The notes: generated from the letters alone by a model not told the origin. 64,000 nt of DNA from Daphnia carinata (GCF_022539665.2 NC_081336.1:7850778-7914777); one strand, 5' to 3'; positions 1-12,794 are shown, numbered from the stretch's first letter. A program made the numbers and translations.

Positions 1-1048
1 TTTCTCTCGAGTTTCATATTTTGCGTGTGTGTCGATAATGTTATAAATATTATTATTCAACCCTTTTGTGTATCTCCTCAATTGCCCTGCTCAGACTCTT
101 TAAAGACAGAACTCACACTTGATTGTAAAACCTGCCCCAGTCCCTGCTCCTCGATTCTATTATTATAATGATGGAAGAATAGAAGAAAAGAATTGTTTTT
201 TGCCCAATCCTGTGATGTGAACGATATCATCGACTTCCAAAACAAAAATGTTGATTACATTTGTTTGTTTTGCATTTTTTTTTTAGTGAAACAAAATGTC
301 GGACCCTCTTTTTTTGTTCATTCCCCCCCCCTGCATCCCACTTTAACTCACCCCACACCATCCCCATTGTAATTTCGAGGTGATATTGTTCATAAAATTG
401 TTTTGGATTCAACACTCTCGTGCAACGAAGAAAAAAAGAAAATTTAGATAATGGTTTTGGAAGATTCGGACGCAAACGTGTACCCTCCCCCAACTATTGT
501 TAAGGTAAAATGCTCTTCCCCAACGTAAACATTGTGTGACGTCGGAATATTCGTAATTTTTGTGTTTCCCCCCATTTTTTTTTTTTAAATTCCCTATCCA
601 TGGCAATAACGAATTGTAATTTTGTAGAGCTGGAAAACAATTATTGCCTTCCCTGTTCATACTGGAACATGCTTCAGAGTTATAGTGGCTCCCCCTTTTA
701 AAAGAAAATCCAACCCGTTCAATTATTCAGTTCAAAGTTATGCATCTTTTTTTCTATTTCTTGAAGATATTCAAAAATGTGTTTTTTTTCTGAATATGGA
801 ATTCAAATTATTTGTTGACGACACGGCAAAGGTGTGTAGAGAGAAGAAACAACACTTTATGCCGTTCTGTTTTGGGGGTCTTGTTTGTGAACTTGTGTTT
901 ATCGATGAAAAACAAATTAATATTCTTGACGGAGATTAAAGAAAACGAGAAATCAACTATCCAAGTGCTATTTGTTGTTTTTTTCCCCGTTTTTTTTTGT
1001 GGTTGTTGGAATCAATACATTTCGTGTAAATAAAGTCTGGATTGTAAA
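1..1048 (+). other. Probable 3' UTR of a plus-strand gene lying left of the window
   Basis: No credible coding exon is visible. The stretch is AT-rich with many T runs and ends in a polyadenylation signal AATAAA at 1029-1034, overlapped by a Pumilio-type element TGTAAATA at 1025-1032. The open frames here are short and on both strands, as expected from low-complexity sequence. The assignment to a 3' UTR is inference. Confidence 0.35.
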
Positions 1049-1314
1049 ATTAAAATTAATTTTGCCATTGGTGATTGTTGGTTTCCGATTATCTAACACG
1101 TGGTTTATGTAACTACACTTCGCTGTAATTTACCGTTAGCAGGCTAACCAACGGTTTGTCCCGATAGCGTTCGTTCAGGCATGTCCTAAACGTTTGCGGT
1201 TACAGCAAAAAAAAAACATTTTATTATTATTTTATACTGGCAATAAAAGCTAAGGACGCGTTAAGTAATATTTACCTGAACTTGACCAATCATACGAGAC
1301 GTGCTTCTCTTCAC

Positions 1315-4251
1315 TTAATCGCTATGAAACTCTTGCATATAATTCCGAATGGCAGGAAAATGACTAAATAAAAATCGGAAAAAGCCTTCCTGGAATTTAA
1401 ATAATATAATTTTACCAATAGTAATGTAATTAGCAATCACTTTAACGAATTATACTGACCCCATCGGCTTCGATTTCTTTAAAAACATCGAGAGCTCCTT
1501 CAGCGGAATAGTTGGGATTGGATTTGATCCATTGACGAGCAATTCCTGCAGACATAAAAAGATCGTGAAAGTTAAATTAAGAACTTGTCTTTATTGTACC
1601 GTGTATCACCCATAAAAGCCGGGTGTCTCTTTATATCAAAGGCTCCTTTATAATCACCCAATTCCAGCAATTTTCGAATATTCCTTCGAGGTAGTCGAGA
1701 TAACAAAGAAGCCGAATCGGACACCAAGGCCTGTCAATGGTTATAAAACCTCAACGTAATGACAATAAAAAGAAAATGCATTAAGATTATACTTTTTGGT
1801 AAATTAAACAGTTTGAGATATCGATAATGTAACGACTCAACATGGAAGCGTCATCCAACGACGCTTTATGGAAATCTTTTAATTCCGGAATGGTGGAGAT
1901 GGTCATCAGATGAGTTAATCCATTTTCTTTGAACCTAGGCATTAATTTAATTAGACGATGATTCAGAAAAATTAGGATATCAATTACTTGCAAAACAGTA
2001 TACACAAAAGGGATACGGCAGCTGGAACCGGTGAAAATAAAGCAGCATAAACGGTGATGGGTTGACACAACGTTCGGAATGGCAAATGAAACTGCGATTC
2101 CACATCAACGAGCTACGATCGAGAATAATAGCTTTAATTTAAATGTAGCTTTCGAATAACGATTTACCCACAAATGGAAATCAAGAGAACTTAGAAGGAC
2201 TCTGATGTCAGTGGTGGACGTAAGGGCTGTATTGTAGAGGCGAACAATAAAGCGAATGACTTCGCTAATGATGTAGATCCCTTCCACTAGTTCAGTTTTT
2301 TCTACTGAAAGAACCCAATGAAATACAATTTAAATCATTGAAAAGATAATTTATCGTACACCTCGTTTGAAACTTACCTGCAGTTGAAGTCGTATTTGAG
2401 CTGTGGCATAACACTTGGAGACGATCGGGAGGCCCAAACTTTGCTACCAGCTACGATTAATGTCAAGTAAGAATTGATAAATGAATAGACATTGAATAAC
2501 ATAATTACCATACCAAATTATGAATCAGCTTCCGGCAAGAGTTAATCATTTGTAGTTTAAAGGGAGTAGGGCTATATTGAAACATGTTTTCAAATAACCG
2601 CAAGAAATTTTCATAGAGATCTAAATAACAAACATTATCTGAAAAGAGGGTGTAAGTAGTTTTCAAATATTTTCAACGTACCCGAGTATGGTAGAACGGG
2701 AAGGGCAGATAAAAGTTGAAAAATGTGTTCACGATATTGGATTCCATCCCATATGCGAAGATATTCCGAAAGAAAATCATAAACAACCTTCAAACGAAAA
2801 AGAAAAAATTAACTATAGCACCTAAGTAATTTGAAACCTTTGAATGGCTCTGTACCATCAGCTTTCGACCTGTTGATTCCTGGAATTCTATGACTCTTTG
2901 TAGCAGTAATGTTTTTGCATCTCGGCAATCACCCTGACGTCTTTCAATAAACTCTGACACAATTTGCAATTAATCGAATCACACCCTCAAAAAAAAAAAA
3001 GGAATAATGCGATAAAACAAACCGTGATACAGGGTTAAGTATAGCCACTGTGATAGAAGGGCTTCCAAGCGCGGAGTCCAGTTTGCGTACAATATGTAAT
3101 GGTATTCTCTCTTGCTCAATAATGAACCCACATGATTGGGCAATTGAACTACAGTAATTTTCCCCACCAAGTCGTTGAACCTAGAAAAATATAAATTTAA
3201 TTTAACAAGTGAAGATCTATTTCAACCTAATGGAAAATATGTACGTCTTAAATTGTTCTGGAATCACCATTCTCTGCAAATCGATTTCGAATGAGGATTT
3301 TAAGTTGATGTGCTGTACTCGCGGTATGATATCCATCCTCATCTTTTTGTTTGCCTGTTTTCCAACTGTAGGATTAGGCATAGTTCAAATTTTTTAGTTT
3401 CCATGTTAAATATGTTACCTTTTGCTCTTCACTTTCGATTGTGAAAGTAAACTGATTGGGTAATTCATTTTGTTGCCTCATATGTTCCGCGAGATCGTAA
3501 AGGCCACTACGGATTGTAGGTGGCGCTTTAGGGAAAGAAACAGCATTGCTTTGATACGGGACAGCCTGGGGAACCAAATCTGGACGAAGAGATTTCAAAC
3601 GTCCCAAAAGACCAACTGTTTGCAGAAAATTGGAAGGTATGCAGTGGTGGTAGTTTAATGTCAATATGAAAACAACATAATTGCTTACCCAGAGGTTTCA
3701 TTAGTCCAGTAATGTTCGCATTTCTCATGATACGTTCCACTTGAAACTTTTGGAAACTGGGGGTTGCAATCATGTAGAGCAGGTGGCAAATGGAAGCTTG
3801 CTAAAGTAAACAAAAATGTTAACATTTCCAGAACAACAATAGGAGCAAAGTATATAACCGTACATATTGAGTGATAAAAATCAACTGTATGAAGGGGTTG
3901 AACAGCTTTTCAATACCATTTAGTGAATCAATTATGCCATATTGAACAATGGCTGTCAACCACTTAATCCGCTGTAATATGTGGTTAGGTGGCCTTTTCT
4001 TTGCATGACTTGTAAGAATCCAAACTGCTACTTTTAGGGCATTCTCAGATTTTATAGAGCTGCTGGGTATTAAGGTTTTTAGGCTAACTGTTGATGTGGT
4101 TAGTACTTTAAAACGAGAAAAAGAACATGTACCATTAGGTATTAAAATATGATTAACTCGTCTTACGCCTGCTTATAATTTCATCTTCACTCAGCCTTAT
4201 GCTACTCGTGGTAACTGGTCCATGGCCTTCGTCATCTTCACTATCAGACAT
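1315..4251 (-). CDS. CENPI: Centromere protein I (CENP-I/Mis6 family), inner kinetochore
   Basis: CENP-I is a HEAT-like helical subunit of the constitutive centromere-associated network that helps recruit CENP-A and link it to microtubule-binding complexes. Sixteen exons join in frame to 662 aa (human about 756): 4167-4251, 3864-4105, 3689-3800, 3419-3615, 3227-3354, 3023-3180, 2838-2953, 2682-2787, 2514-2620, 2378-2450, 2168-2304, 1988-2091, 1793-1934, 1610-1730, 1460-1545, 1315-1389. The start is the ATG opening the acidic MSDSEDDEGHG. Matches recalled from the vertebrate family run the whole length: CHLLYMIATPSFQKFQVERI (human YVCHLLYLLTKKENVKPFRV), VVQLPNHVGSLLSKREYHYI (human CLELPSQMGSVLNNSLLLHY), a WDG motif in exon 8, and KRHPAFMG near the C-terminus (human HHPSF). 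No lesion is visible. Confidence 0.9.
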
Positions 4252-4768
4252 CTTCGGGATCTGTTTTATCTGTGTGTCAAAACAACGTAAACGAATGCTG
4301 GAATCAGCACTTGGGAAGTTAACGAGCAAACGATTGAAGGGAAAGAAATTTTGGTTTATTATCTTAACCACAAGGTTAAAGAACTAAACTGTACGTTGCA
4401 AAACTGCGAATTTGCCGATCTTACACGATGTCAAGAATGGCGCGTTAAGAAGTGTTTACTCTTCAATCTCTAGGTCTATCCGTTGCCTAGTCGTTTATTT
4501 CTTTTTGCGTTGCAATTTTAAAAAAACAAATATTTTTGTCTTTCAATTTCAATAACAAAACATCATGCCAGAATATATAGGTGTTGAAAAGAAATGCGGA
4601 TAACGAATAGAAAACAACAATATACATTCATAGGCAACAACGAATTTTGGTAAATAACATATTCAAATAACGTGGAATGGAATCATGAGTAGCATGGCGG
4701 CCAAACTGTACAATCATAACTGACGCAAAACTATTTCAATACAACAATTGATGTAGGAAATTTCAAAA

Positions 4769-5287
4769 CTATTCTGGGTTAAAAGGGAGATTGAGGGCAC
4801 TAAACATTTCAAAATAGTCAAAAATGTTCTTGTCCAACAGAAGTACTTCGTCATTCTTTTCTAGCTTAATTTTTATTTGTGCATCAAGCTCGACGCTGGC
4901 AGGATTTTTTGGGAGAGATAGCTTAGATGCAGAAGAAGTAGAATTTGGTGTTTCTGCGTCATCCGTAATGTCTCGAAATTCGTCAGGAACATCGACTCTT
5001 ATACGCACAGATCCACTCCACATCCAAAAACCTCTGGTTTTTTGTGCTGACTCTTCTTTACATGAATTGGGTGTTACACTAATGGCAGGATTATCTGATG
5101 CCATTGTCTGTTTATCAGGTTTCAGATCTTCATCCCAATCAGTGGACTTTGTTCCCAACAATTCTCTAGAAACTGATGCTGGCCTCGTAACAGGTGGCTG
5201 CTGGTCATTAGAAGTGCCACACTTCTTTTGGTGTCTTGGTGACCTTCTAAGGGTTAGTGCTTCGAAACAAAGCTTGTTTTTAGGCAT
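4769..5287 (-). CDS. Unrecognised single-exon protein, 172 aa, probably nuclear
   Basis: I do not recognise this gene. The frame opens at MPKNKLCFEALTLRRSPRHQ; a splice acceptor CTGTAG just upstream (about 5307) suggests a 5' UTR intron. The N-terminus is basic with an RRSPRH patch, the middle is rich in Ser, Thr and Pro, and the C-terminal 50 residues mix Lys/Glu stretches with a hydrophobic helix-like end (IFDYFEMFSALNLPF). No signal peptide or membrane segment is seen. A small disordered chromatin or cell-cycle factor such as a sororin-like protein was considered, but no diagnostic motif was found. The long antisense open frame at 4824-5315 mirrors this gene and is taken as its shadow. The next gene on the same strand is CENP-I. 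Confidence 0.55.
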   Translation of the reverse strand: MPKNKLCFEALTLRRSPRHQKKCGTSNDQQPPVTRPASVSRELLGTKSTDWDEDLKPDKQTMASDNPAISVTPNSCKEESAQKTRGFWMWSGSVRIRVDVPDEFRDITDDAETPNSTSSASKLSLPKNPASVELDAQIKIKLEKNDEVLLLDKNIFDYFEMFSALNLPFNPE

Positions 5288-5639
5288 CTCTGTGGTAATC
5301 ACAGCCTACAGTTAATCAGAAAACATTTAAATGATAATTCTTTTAAGAACATGTTTTTGTTTGAGCAACAACTAAATTTACAAACCTGGGTTAAGAAGCC
5401 AATGGGTTAAGGGGCAAATGTTTCCGTATAAGGTAATGGCTAGAGTACTTCATATGATAATAAATACCATTTTTCTAGAGCCATAGTAAAAGAACGCAAA
5501 ACAGGTTTATGTCGGAGCATAGATTCTAAATATTTTAAACGGTTTGCTTTTCCCTCGTTAACCTCCACACTTTCGTTTGTTCAAATTCTATAATGCTAAA
5601 AAACATCCAGTGGCACCAATATTCCGAAATAGCAAGAGG

Positions 5640-5760
5640 CAGCCTCATCAATCGACCGACTTGGCGACGCGGCAAATGGCGACCACGACCTCGCGAGTTG
5701 GCCAGCTGGTCACGTGGTTTGGTGGAATAGGCGTAGAGCTGTGGAAGTGAGCTTTGTGGA
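5640..5760. promoter_or_regulatory. GC-rich, CpG-containing block, possible promoter
   Basis: This short block is much richer in CG dinucleotides than its surroundings. It contains a CACGTG E-box at 5711-5716 inside GGTCACGTGG and a YY1-like CAAATGGCGAC near 5673. It lies upstream of the minus-strand gene at 4769-5287, whose first exon probably starts here. This is inference from composition; no TATA box is seen. Confidence 0.3.
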
Positions 5761-6690
5761 AAATGAGTTAACCATTTAGGTTTAAAGCATTACAATTATG
5801 TGACGTATTGTGTTTAATTTAAAATGGAAATTATCCTTCTATTTCTCTTCATCATGCCTCTGCAATGACAGCTTAAAACAATGAAAATATATTGGCATGC
5901 TTAAATGGTACAGCTAAGAATTCAGTAACTTATGTCCATGACTTGCAATTTTTGTAATAATCCTAGGTGATTCACCTATGTTTATCCCTTAGGTTATTGG
6001 TAAGTGCTTTGAAGCAAAATTCACAAATTGGTAAGATCATTTTAGCCCCTCATTTAACCATGTGAAATTGAGGAAACTTGTTAAATTCCCACCATTAGGG
6101 ATGTATTACTCATTCACTGCTAGACGTTAATGAGCCAAAATGGTATCCATGAGAAGTGTCTAATGTGCTTCATGGATGCACTACATGACAACCGGATTGT
6201 GCATGGCTAACACATACAAGTATTTGGTAAGCAAAAGCATTTCAATACTTCCACGATGCATGAACTTCTTATTTCCTGTCTGACACCCAACTCAGGATAC
6301 AGCTGTAAGAAACATCTGACAGCATAGAAATTGCTTCTTTAGTTAAATCATCCAAAATAAGTAGTTTTGCCATTCTTTATTGCGATACAGCTGTAATTGT
6401 AAAAAAAAAAAAAAAAAAGTCAGCTTAAATTGTAGATATACTGGTACATTGGATAGCTCACTGTTTCCTCTTCCTACTACAACCCCTGGATGAATGTCAA
6501 GTGGGTTGCATAGTAATTTTATTGGTTAGATAGTATCGTAATAACTGCACTTCCCGTAACAACCGTGTTTGTTTAATTAAATGAAGAGTTAACGTACCAG
6601 CATATTTCTGTCGTTTAACTTTAGTACGTTCTACCAGTATATGTACGTAAAACAATAAAATTTTAATGCCCTTCAACGTGGAACAGATAG
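5761..6690. other. Non-coding interval
   Basis: No exon or RNA gene is recognised. It contains a long run of A near 6402-6418. The last part is the upstream region of papain A. Confidence 0.4.
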
Positions 6691-6693
6691 GCC

Positions 6694-6700
6694 TATAAAA
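6694..6700 (+). promoter_or_regulatory. TATA box of papain gene A
   Basis: TATAAAA lies 63 bases before the ATG of papain A. The same spacing recurs in front of papain C (11264). Confidence 0.6.
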
Positions 6701-6762
6701 ACAGTCAAATGCGTCCCTCACGCATTCGCTGGTTACCTCCCGAAAGAAAAGCAAAAAAAAAA

Positions 6763-8278
6763 ATGAAGCTCTGCTTGATATTTATTCTTGTGGTCTTAGC
6801 TGTGGCTCTTGCAAACAAAGATAAAGAAGACGAGAACCTATGGAAATCTTACAAGGTATATTAGTGCAATAATAGGATAAAAACTAAAATGTTTTCATTT
6901 ATTTTGTAATGCATTTATTTTTGTTTTTTTATCAGCAAAAGTTTGGAAAAAAACATTCGCCCGAGAAAGAAGCTAAGCGGAAGCAGGATTTCATTCAAAA
7001 ACAGCGGACCATTGAGAAACACAATCGCGAGAACAAGGAATGGAAAATGGGAAATAACAGGTTTACCGATATGGTAGGCGCAAGATTGCTTTAAAAACTA
7101 AATTGAAAATATTTATTTTCATTGTTCGCAACATGAAACTTCGTAGCCGGAAGAAAAAAAAAAGGCATTCCGTGGAGCGAAAATGATAAAAAATCGTGTA
7201 AGGTCGGCTGAAGCCGGAACCGTCTATCCGTTTCTTGACCGCGCCCTTCCAACTATGGTATCTGCTCTACAAAATTCAGAAATACCCACTTTTTATTTCT
7301 ACGAAAACTTGCAATTTTTTCCTTAATATTTAGATTGATTACAGGAGACATAGATGTATGTCACCCATAAAAGTGGACCAAGGTGACTAACTCAGTTTGT
7401 ATATTAGTTCGGTTTTTATCAAAATTTGTGACTTGCAAACTATTAGGTGAATGTGGCAGTTGCTGGACTTACGCAGCCATCTTGCCGATCGAATTCAACA
7501 GGTGCAGGAAAACAGGCAACCGAGTTTCATTGAGGTAGTTAATGATTGAAATAATTTTATACAACCGACGCCTTACAATTAACTGAGAACAGTGAACAGA
7601 TGTTGATCGACTGCGATCCGTACAATAACGCTTGTAATGGTGGAGATTACACCGAAGCTTGGCGATTTATCAAGGAGAAAGGCGGAGCTGTGAGATCTTC
7701 AGATTATCCATATGTCTCTGGTACTACTCTCAAGGTGACTCGTTATTATATTAATGTTGTAGAGAATAGCAATGATGATTCTTTTGTGTTGAATTGACAC
7801 GTAGAATGGCACCTGTAAATTCAGAAGTACTTCAGTCGCCGCAAGAGTTTCGTCTTACGATTGGACAATGCCCTACCCAAACGAAACTGTTTCGATGGCG
7901 TACCTGCAAAGTGAAGGACCTCTAGCGACTTCCATGAAAGTTCCAGATTCCTTTTACGACTACGCGTATGTATAGGATGTTTATTATCAAATAATTGATT
8001 CCCTAAAATTATGGATTTCAAAAACGTCTTCAATTCAAAGATCGGGAGTCTATAGCGACCCTGCATGCATTGGTGCTGATGAAAATGATGTCGATCACGC
8101 CGTTGTTATCGTGGGTTACGGTACAACCACTGCCACAAAAACTTTACCTGCCACTCGTTTTTGGATCGTTCGCAATTCTTGGGGCTCCGGGTGGGGTATC
8201 GGTGGTTATTTCTTGATAAAGCGGGGCGTTAATATGTGTAATATTGAATCATGGACAGCTTACGTAAGAGTTGTTTAG
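6763..8278 (+). CDS. Papain-family cysteine protease A (C1A, cathepsin L-like), secreted zymogen
   Basis: Endopeptidase with a Cys-His-Asn triad, most simply a digestive enzyme. Eight exons join to 339 aa: 6763-6855, 6936-7073, 7147-7257, 7334-7382, 7447-7534, 7593-7734, 7805-7965, 8041-8278. Residues 1-18 are a signal peptide, followed by an I29 inhibitor propeptide (RTIEKHNRENKEWKMGNNRF). The catalytic domain has the oxyanion Gln and nucleophile in DQGECGSCW, the CNGG motif, the His in [10 protein letters not shown] and the Asn in RNSWGSGWG. The mature start near IDYRRHRC is inferred. Frame and residues are intact. It forms a pair with astacin B 629 bases downstream. A possible weakening is VDQ in place of the usual VKDQ before the active site. 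Confidence 0.9.
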
Positions 8279-8906
8279 CAATGATGCTATCAAATGAAAA
8301 CAACCCTATCACATTTCGAACGTTGAAAACACTAGTTAGTAAATAAACTTTGAGTTTATTGCATGAAACTTAATACTGCCTGATTAGGAGAAACTTCTGA
8401 TTATAACGATTGCTAAGTATACGTAAGATATTTTCGAATACTAAACCTAAATTGGCCCGAATTCACAATCGCTTTCAGCAACGTAACAGTCTTTATAACA
8501 CTCGTAAAACTGAAATTTTATGTTTGGAATTCCTTCCCTGTTTACGTTAACAGTTTCCTTTAGCGTAAACGGGAATTTTTAAATGTAATGGTAAAAATAG
8601 TGAGTACTGTGTCTTCTCTTTTCCTTCGTTTGTTAGTAACTGTCGCGCAAAACGGGATAGTTTACTGTAACGCCTTTGTCCGTTTAAGTTGCTAACAGAA
8701 GAATAGTTCATACCACTGAGTTTTATGGGTGCATATTCTACTTTTGTGTTGTAGGGTTAGCTTGAGTCTAAACAGTCAGTCACAGTTGAGAATCAAACGA
8801 CGAACAACACGGTTCAAACGTTTTCTTAATAAATAAGCCTTTTAGAATTCCGTCACATCGTTTGCAAAAGCTTCTGAGTAACTTCTATTATAGCATCACA
8901 CCGTAA

Positions 8907-10264
8907 ATGTTACGTAAAGGTATTATAGTGGTACTATGCGTGTTGTTTGAATCTGTCAAAGCAAAGCCTATCTTGGCAACGAATGGAGAATACGACGATC
9001 AGGTAACTATACCTTATTTCTAATTATTAAATAATTAATTCTCTAATTATTATAATTTTCTTTTTTACACGCCGCTGAATCTGCGTTTGACATAGACGGA
9101 AGATTTTGATATTGGGGAACCACTGACTGAAGAAGAATTAAATACCCCTATATCCATAAAAGCGAATGGTACACAAATTCTCAACTGGATTTCGTTCGTG
9201 ATAATTACCTATTCCATTTTTCTTTTTAGAACAAGAGTCTGAAGAGCTTATTGAATGGAATGGCCAACATCCGGGCCTCTTTGGTGGTGATATTATGCTA
9301 ACGGACCGCAAAAATGCTCTCATGAGTTCTAGAGCGCGATGGCCAACCGCCCAAATTCCTTACGTTCTTTCATCAAACTACAGTAAATGTTAAAAAGAAA
9401 AATATTTTAAACTTAATCTCTTTCTTACGTTGTTTTAATGGCTGTTTTGATTGATTTAAAGCACAGAGACAGCGGGAAATAATCGCTAGAGCGATCAGTG
9501 CTTACCATAACAATACGTGCATTCGTTTCGTTCCGCGAACAACTGAAAGGAATTACATCAGGATAAAGAAAACAGGAGATGGGTAATTGATCTATTAATT
9601 ATGTACCCAATTACTGGACCGTTATAGTAACTTTGAATAAAAATAGTTGTTGGAGTTTCGTAGGCAGGATCGGAAGGAGACAAACCGTAAGCCTTGACGA
9701 TAAATGCATCTTATATTCTAGACCTGGACTTGTCATGCATGAACTGATGCACGTATTAGGATTCTATCATGAACATCAGCGCCCTGATCGTGACAAATAT
9801 GTGTCAGTCAACTTGGATAATGTTGAACCAAGTAATTTAGTTTTTTAAAAGCAGAAATTATTCTTACTATAACTTAACTAAAACACGTTGTGTTTAAAGA
9901 GAACAAGATTTATTTCCAAAAAATGAGGACATCACATTTCAATATCATTGGACATTCTTATGACTATGGTTAGTTTCATAATTTCATTTTGAATTACTTT
10001 CATGAAGGTTCATTTGTAACATAGGTTCTGTAATGCATTACCCATCGGATGCGTTTGCTAAAGATCTCAGAATTCCAGTCATAACACCACTAGAAGAAGA
10101 TACGCCTAAGTTAGGAAACCGTAAAGCATTTAGCGAGGTAATTTTTCTGCTTTAATATTCCTGAACTCATAATGTTATGGGCCGCGCGTAACTAAAACGG
10201 TGATTTTCTTTTTCAGCTGGATCTCGAGAAACTAAACAAACTGTACTGCAAATCACCTATTTAA
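8907..10264 (+). CDS. Astacin-family zinc metalloprotease B (M12A), secreted zymogen
   Basis: Zinc endopeptidase. Eight exons join to 285 aa: 8907-9002, 9096-9168, 9230-9382, 9462-9582, 9647-9831, 9900-9968, 10025-10137, 10217-10264. A signal peptide (residues 1-19) is followed by a propeptide that ends in FGGD, the aspartate switch known to ligate the zinc in proastacins. The catalytic domain begins at WPTAQIPYVL. It carries the full zinc site [19 protein letters not shown] and the Met-turn SVMHY, and four cysteines at the usual disulfide positions. There is no CUB, EGF or ShK tail, so this is the minimal astacin form. It lies directly downstream of papain A in the same orientation. Confidence 0.9.
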
Positions 10265-11260
10265 TTGGGCTTATAGTTGGCGAAAGCTTATCACTGATAA
10301 GAGCTGGGATGTATTTTTTTACTGTATACAGCCAAACTTACGAATTTTCAAAATTCTATCTCATTTCGTTTTGTATTAGGTTACATAACGATTAAACGGC
10401 ATTTACAGTTACTTCTACTGACCTAGTTCCGACAGCTGAAAGGTAACATAAGGTAATTAAAGAGCATTAGCATTCTACAGAAAATCAAGAAAAAACAGAG
10501 AAAAAGAAATTCACTTGTACTTTTTCAAAAATATTGAACTATAACTTTACAATAAGTTGGAGTCAATAGTTTTGCTGGTAGTATTTATATAGTTGTACTT
10601 TTTAAAACTCTGGAGTGTCTCGAGACTTGTAATATTCAGTCAGTGCTTGTTGCGTCTTTTCATAGTTTATGCAAATGTGCCAGCATTCAAATGGCTCGTT
10701 TACTTAAATTACCCAGCATAACATTCGATTCTACTGCAAAGACGTGAAACTTCTGCTCTCAACTGCAGTTTTATGGTATTCAAATCAGTGTCACAAATGT
10801 GCTGGTACATCCCGGCTGAATCTTCAGATCACGCAATGGTACTTTACAAGTGTGAAGAACTCTGACTTGATTCCATAAATTAGCGCTTTGATATTTAGCA
10901 GCCAAATTGAAATGATTCAAATTCGATGGTAGACCATTAAAAACAAAAAGACTGACATTTTAATTTGAGCCAAGAAAGAAGAAGAACCGGTTTGTATCGG
11001 TTTTTCTTTTCTAGATTACCCTATATTCCCTGAAATAACAGTACTCTTGGTGGATCGAAGTCAAAATGCTGATTTAAATGTTTTTATTAGTTCACCTACT
11101 GGACTCTTTACTAAAATGAGCACGGCTGTAATGTCTAAGTTCTACAGGGAGCTGCCCGTATCCCTTTTTTATTTTATAGTATCGGCTCTTTGCAGAGCCT
11201 ACCACCATAGGATCATTATAACGTAAAGTGGAAAACATGTCACGAATGGATGCGTCTAAC
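10265..11260. other. Intergenic interval between astacin B and papain C
   Basis: No exon is recognised on either strand. It should hold the 3' UTR of astacin B and the upstream control region of papain C. I see no repeat or structured element in it. Confidence 0.45.
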
Positions 11261-11263
11261 ACC

Positions 11264-11271
11264 TATATAAA
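11264..11271 (+). promoter_or_regulatory. TATA box of papain gene C
   Basis: TATATAAA lies 70 bases before the start codon of papain C, the same spacing as the TATA box of papain A. Confidence 0.6.
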
Positions 11272-11333
11272 CAGCTGAATTTCTACATCGTTTATCCATT
11301 CGTCCACCAGTTTTTGGAAGGTAAACATAAAAA

Positions 11334-12794
11334 ATGAAATTCTATTTAGCTATTCTTCTTGTGATCTTGGCTGTGGTCATTGCTGACAAGGAGGAAGATG
11401 ATATGTGGAAATCCTTCAAGGTATGACTTTCTTGTGAGATATACAAATTTTATTTAAATAATTGTGACGATATTTTTTTTATAGAAAAAATACAATAAAA
11501 ACCATTCGTCAAAAGAGGATGCCAACAGAAAACGGAACTTCATTAAAAAACATAGAGCCATTCAAGCTCACAACCGAGAAAACAAAGAATGGAAAATGGG
11601 ACACAACAAGTTTTCCGACATGGTAAAGATAAATTAATTGAACTAAAGTCCTAAGTTTTTAAACTAATAACCTGATAATGAATCCAAAGACGGACGAAGA
11701 AACCAATGTTCTTCGTGGAACGAAAATGGTGAAACGTCGTGTTAAGACGGAGAGTGAGCCTAGCTACTCCATAATTGAACGTGCTCTTCCAACATCTGTT
11801 AGTATTTTCCAGAAAAGCTAATCTCTCGTTGGAGTTTACCTATATATTTTTTTTCAAAAATCCATTTAGATTGATTACCGAAGCAACAGATGCCTCCAAC
11901 CTGTGGAAGATCAAGGTGGGTAGCTCTTTAGCGTATCTCAATATTTTAAATGTTATAATACTGACCTACTTTTCAGGTGAATGTGGAAGTTGCTGGGCTT
12001 TTGCAGCCATTACGGCTCTTGAATTCAACTATTGCAAGAAAACTGGCGCTCGTGGTCCACTAAGGTAAACAAAATAAATCAAAATCCTTTTATTTCAAAT
12101 CACCCCAAACTTCAAAATGAACGATAGCGAGCAAATGTTGGTCGACTGCGACACGTACAACTCTGGTTGTAACGGTGGAGATTTCACGCAAGCTTGGCAA
12201 TACCTCCTGGATTACGGAGGAGCCGTGAATGGCACAACCTATCCATACGTTTCAGGAACTACCCAAACAGTGAGTTGTAAAGAAATCCTCAAAAAATAAC
12301 GGTTTTAAAAGCATAAAATTATTTCAGAGTGGCACATGCAAATCAGGAAGCAATGCTGTTGTCGCTCGAGTGGGTTATTTTGACTGGGTACTACCATACC
12401 CCAATGTTACCCTCATCATGAGTTATCTGCAAACGGAAGGACCTCTTCCAAGTGCCATTAAAGTTCTCGACTCCTTTTTTTACTACACGTATGTATCGAT
12501 TACCGTCAATCAAAGTGCGATGACATTCATGTGTTAAGAACAGTTGATGTTCGTAGATCGGGAGTCTACAGTGATCCTGCGTGCATTGTTTCTGATGAAT
12601 ACGACGTCAATCATGCTGTAGTTATTGTCGGTTATGGTACTGTACCGTCCACGACCACCTCACCTGCCATTCCATACTGGATTGTTCGCAATTCGTGGAG
12701 TATTGATTGGGGTAATAGAGGTTATTTTTTCATCAGACGAGGAGTCAACATGTGCAACATTGAATCGTGGACTGCTTTCGTTAGAGCTGCTTAA
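11334..12794 (+). CDS. Papain-family cysteine protease C (C1A), secreted zymogen
   Basis: Eight exons with the same phases as papain A join to 335 aa: 11334-11420, 11485-11622, 11690-11797, 11870-11915, 11977-12064, 12128-12269, 12328-12488, 12557-12794. A signal peptide (MKFYLAILLVILAVVIA) and an I29 propeptide precede the mature enzyme near IDYRSNRC. Catalytic elements are intact: [25 protein letters not shown] and RNSW. After the Asn the sequence reads NSWSIDWG instead of the usual NSWGxxWG, a conservative oddity. A linker rich in Thr, Ser and Pro separates the His and Asn blocks. Astacin D follows 647 bases downstream, so this is the second papain-astacin pair. Confidence 0.9.

Noticed and set aside
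685-1033. Two overlapping plus-strand open frames before the AATAAA
   Set aside because: Low-complexity T-rich sequence with no recognised domain; better explained as 3' UTR.
4824-5315. 163-codon plus-strand open frame rich in Ser, overlapping the 172-aa minus gene
   Set aside because: It is the exact antisense of the minus-strand frame, has no splice context, and its composition mirrors the other strand.
6402-6418. Poly-A run as evidence of a processed retrocopy
   Set aside because: No coding remnant precedes it; homopolymers are common in this sequence.
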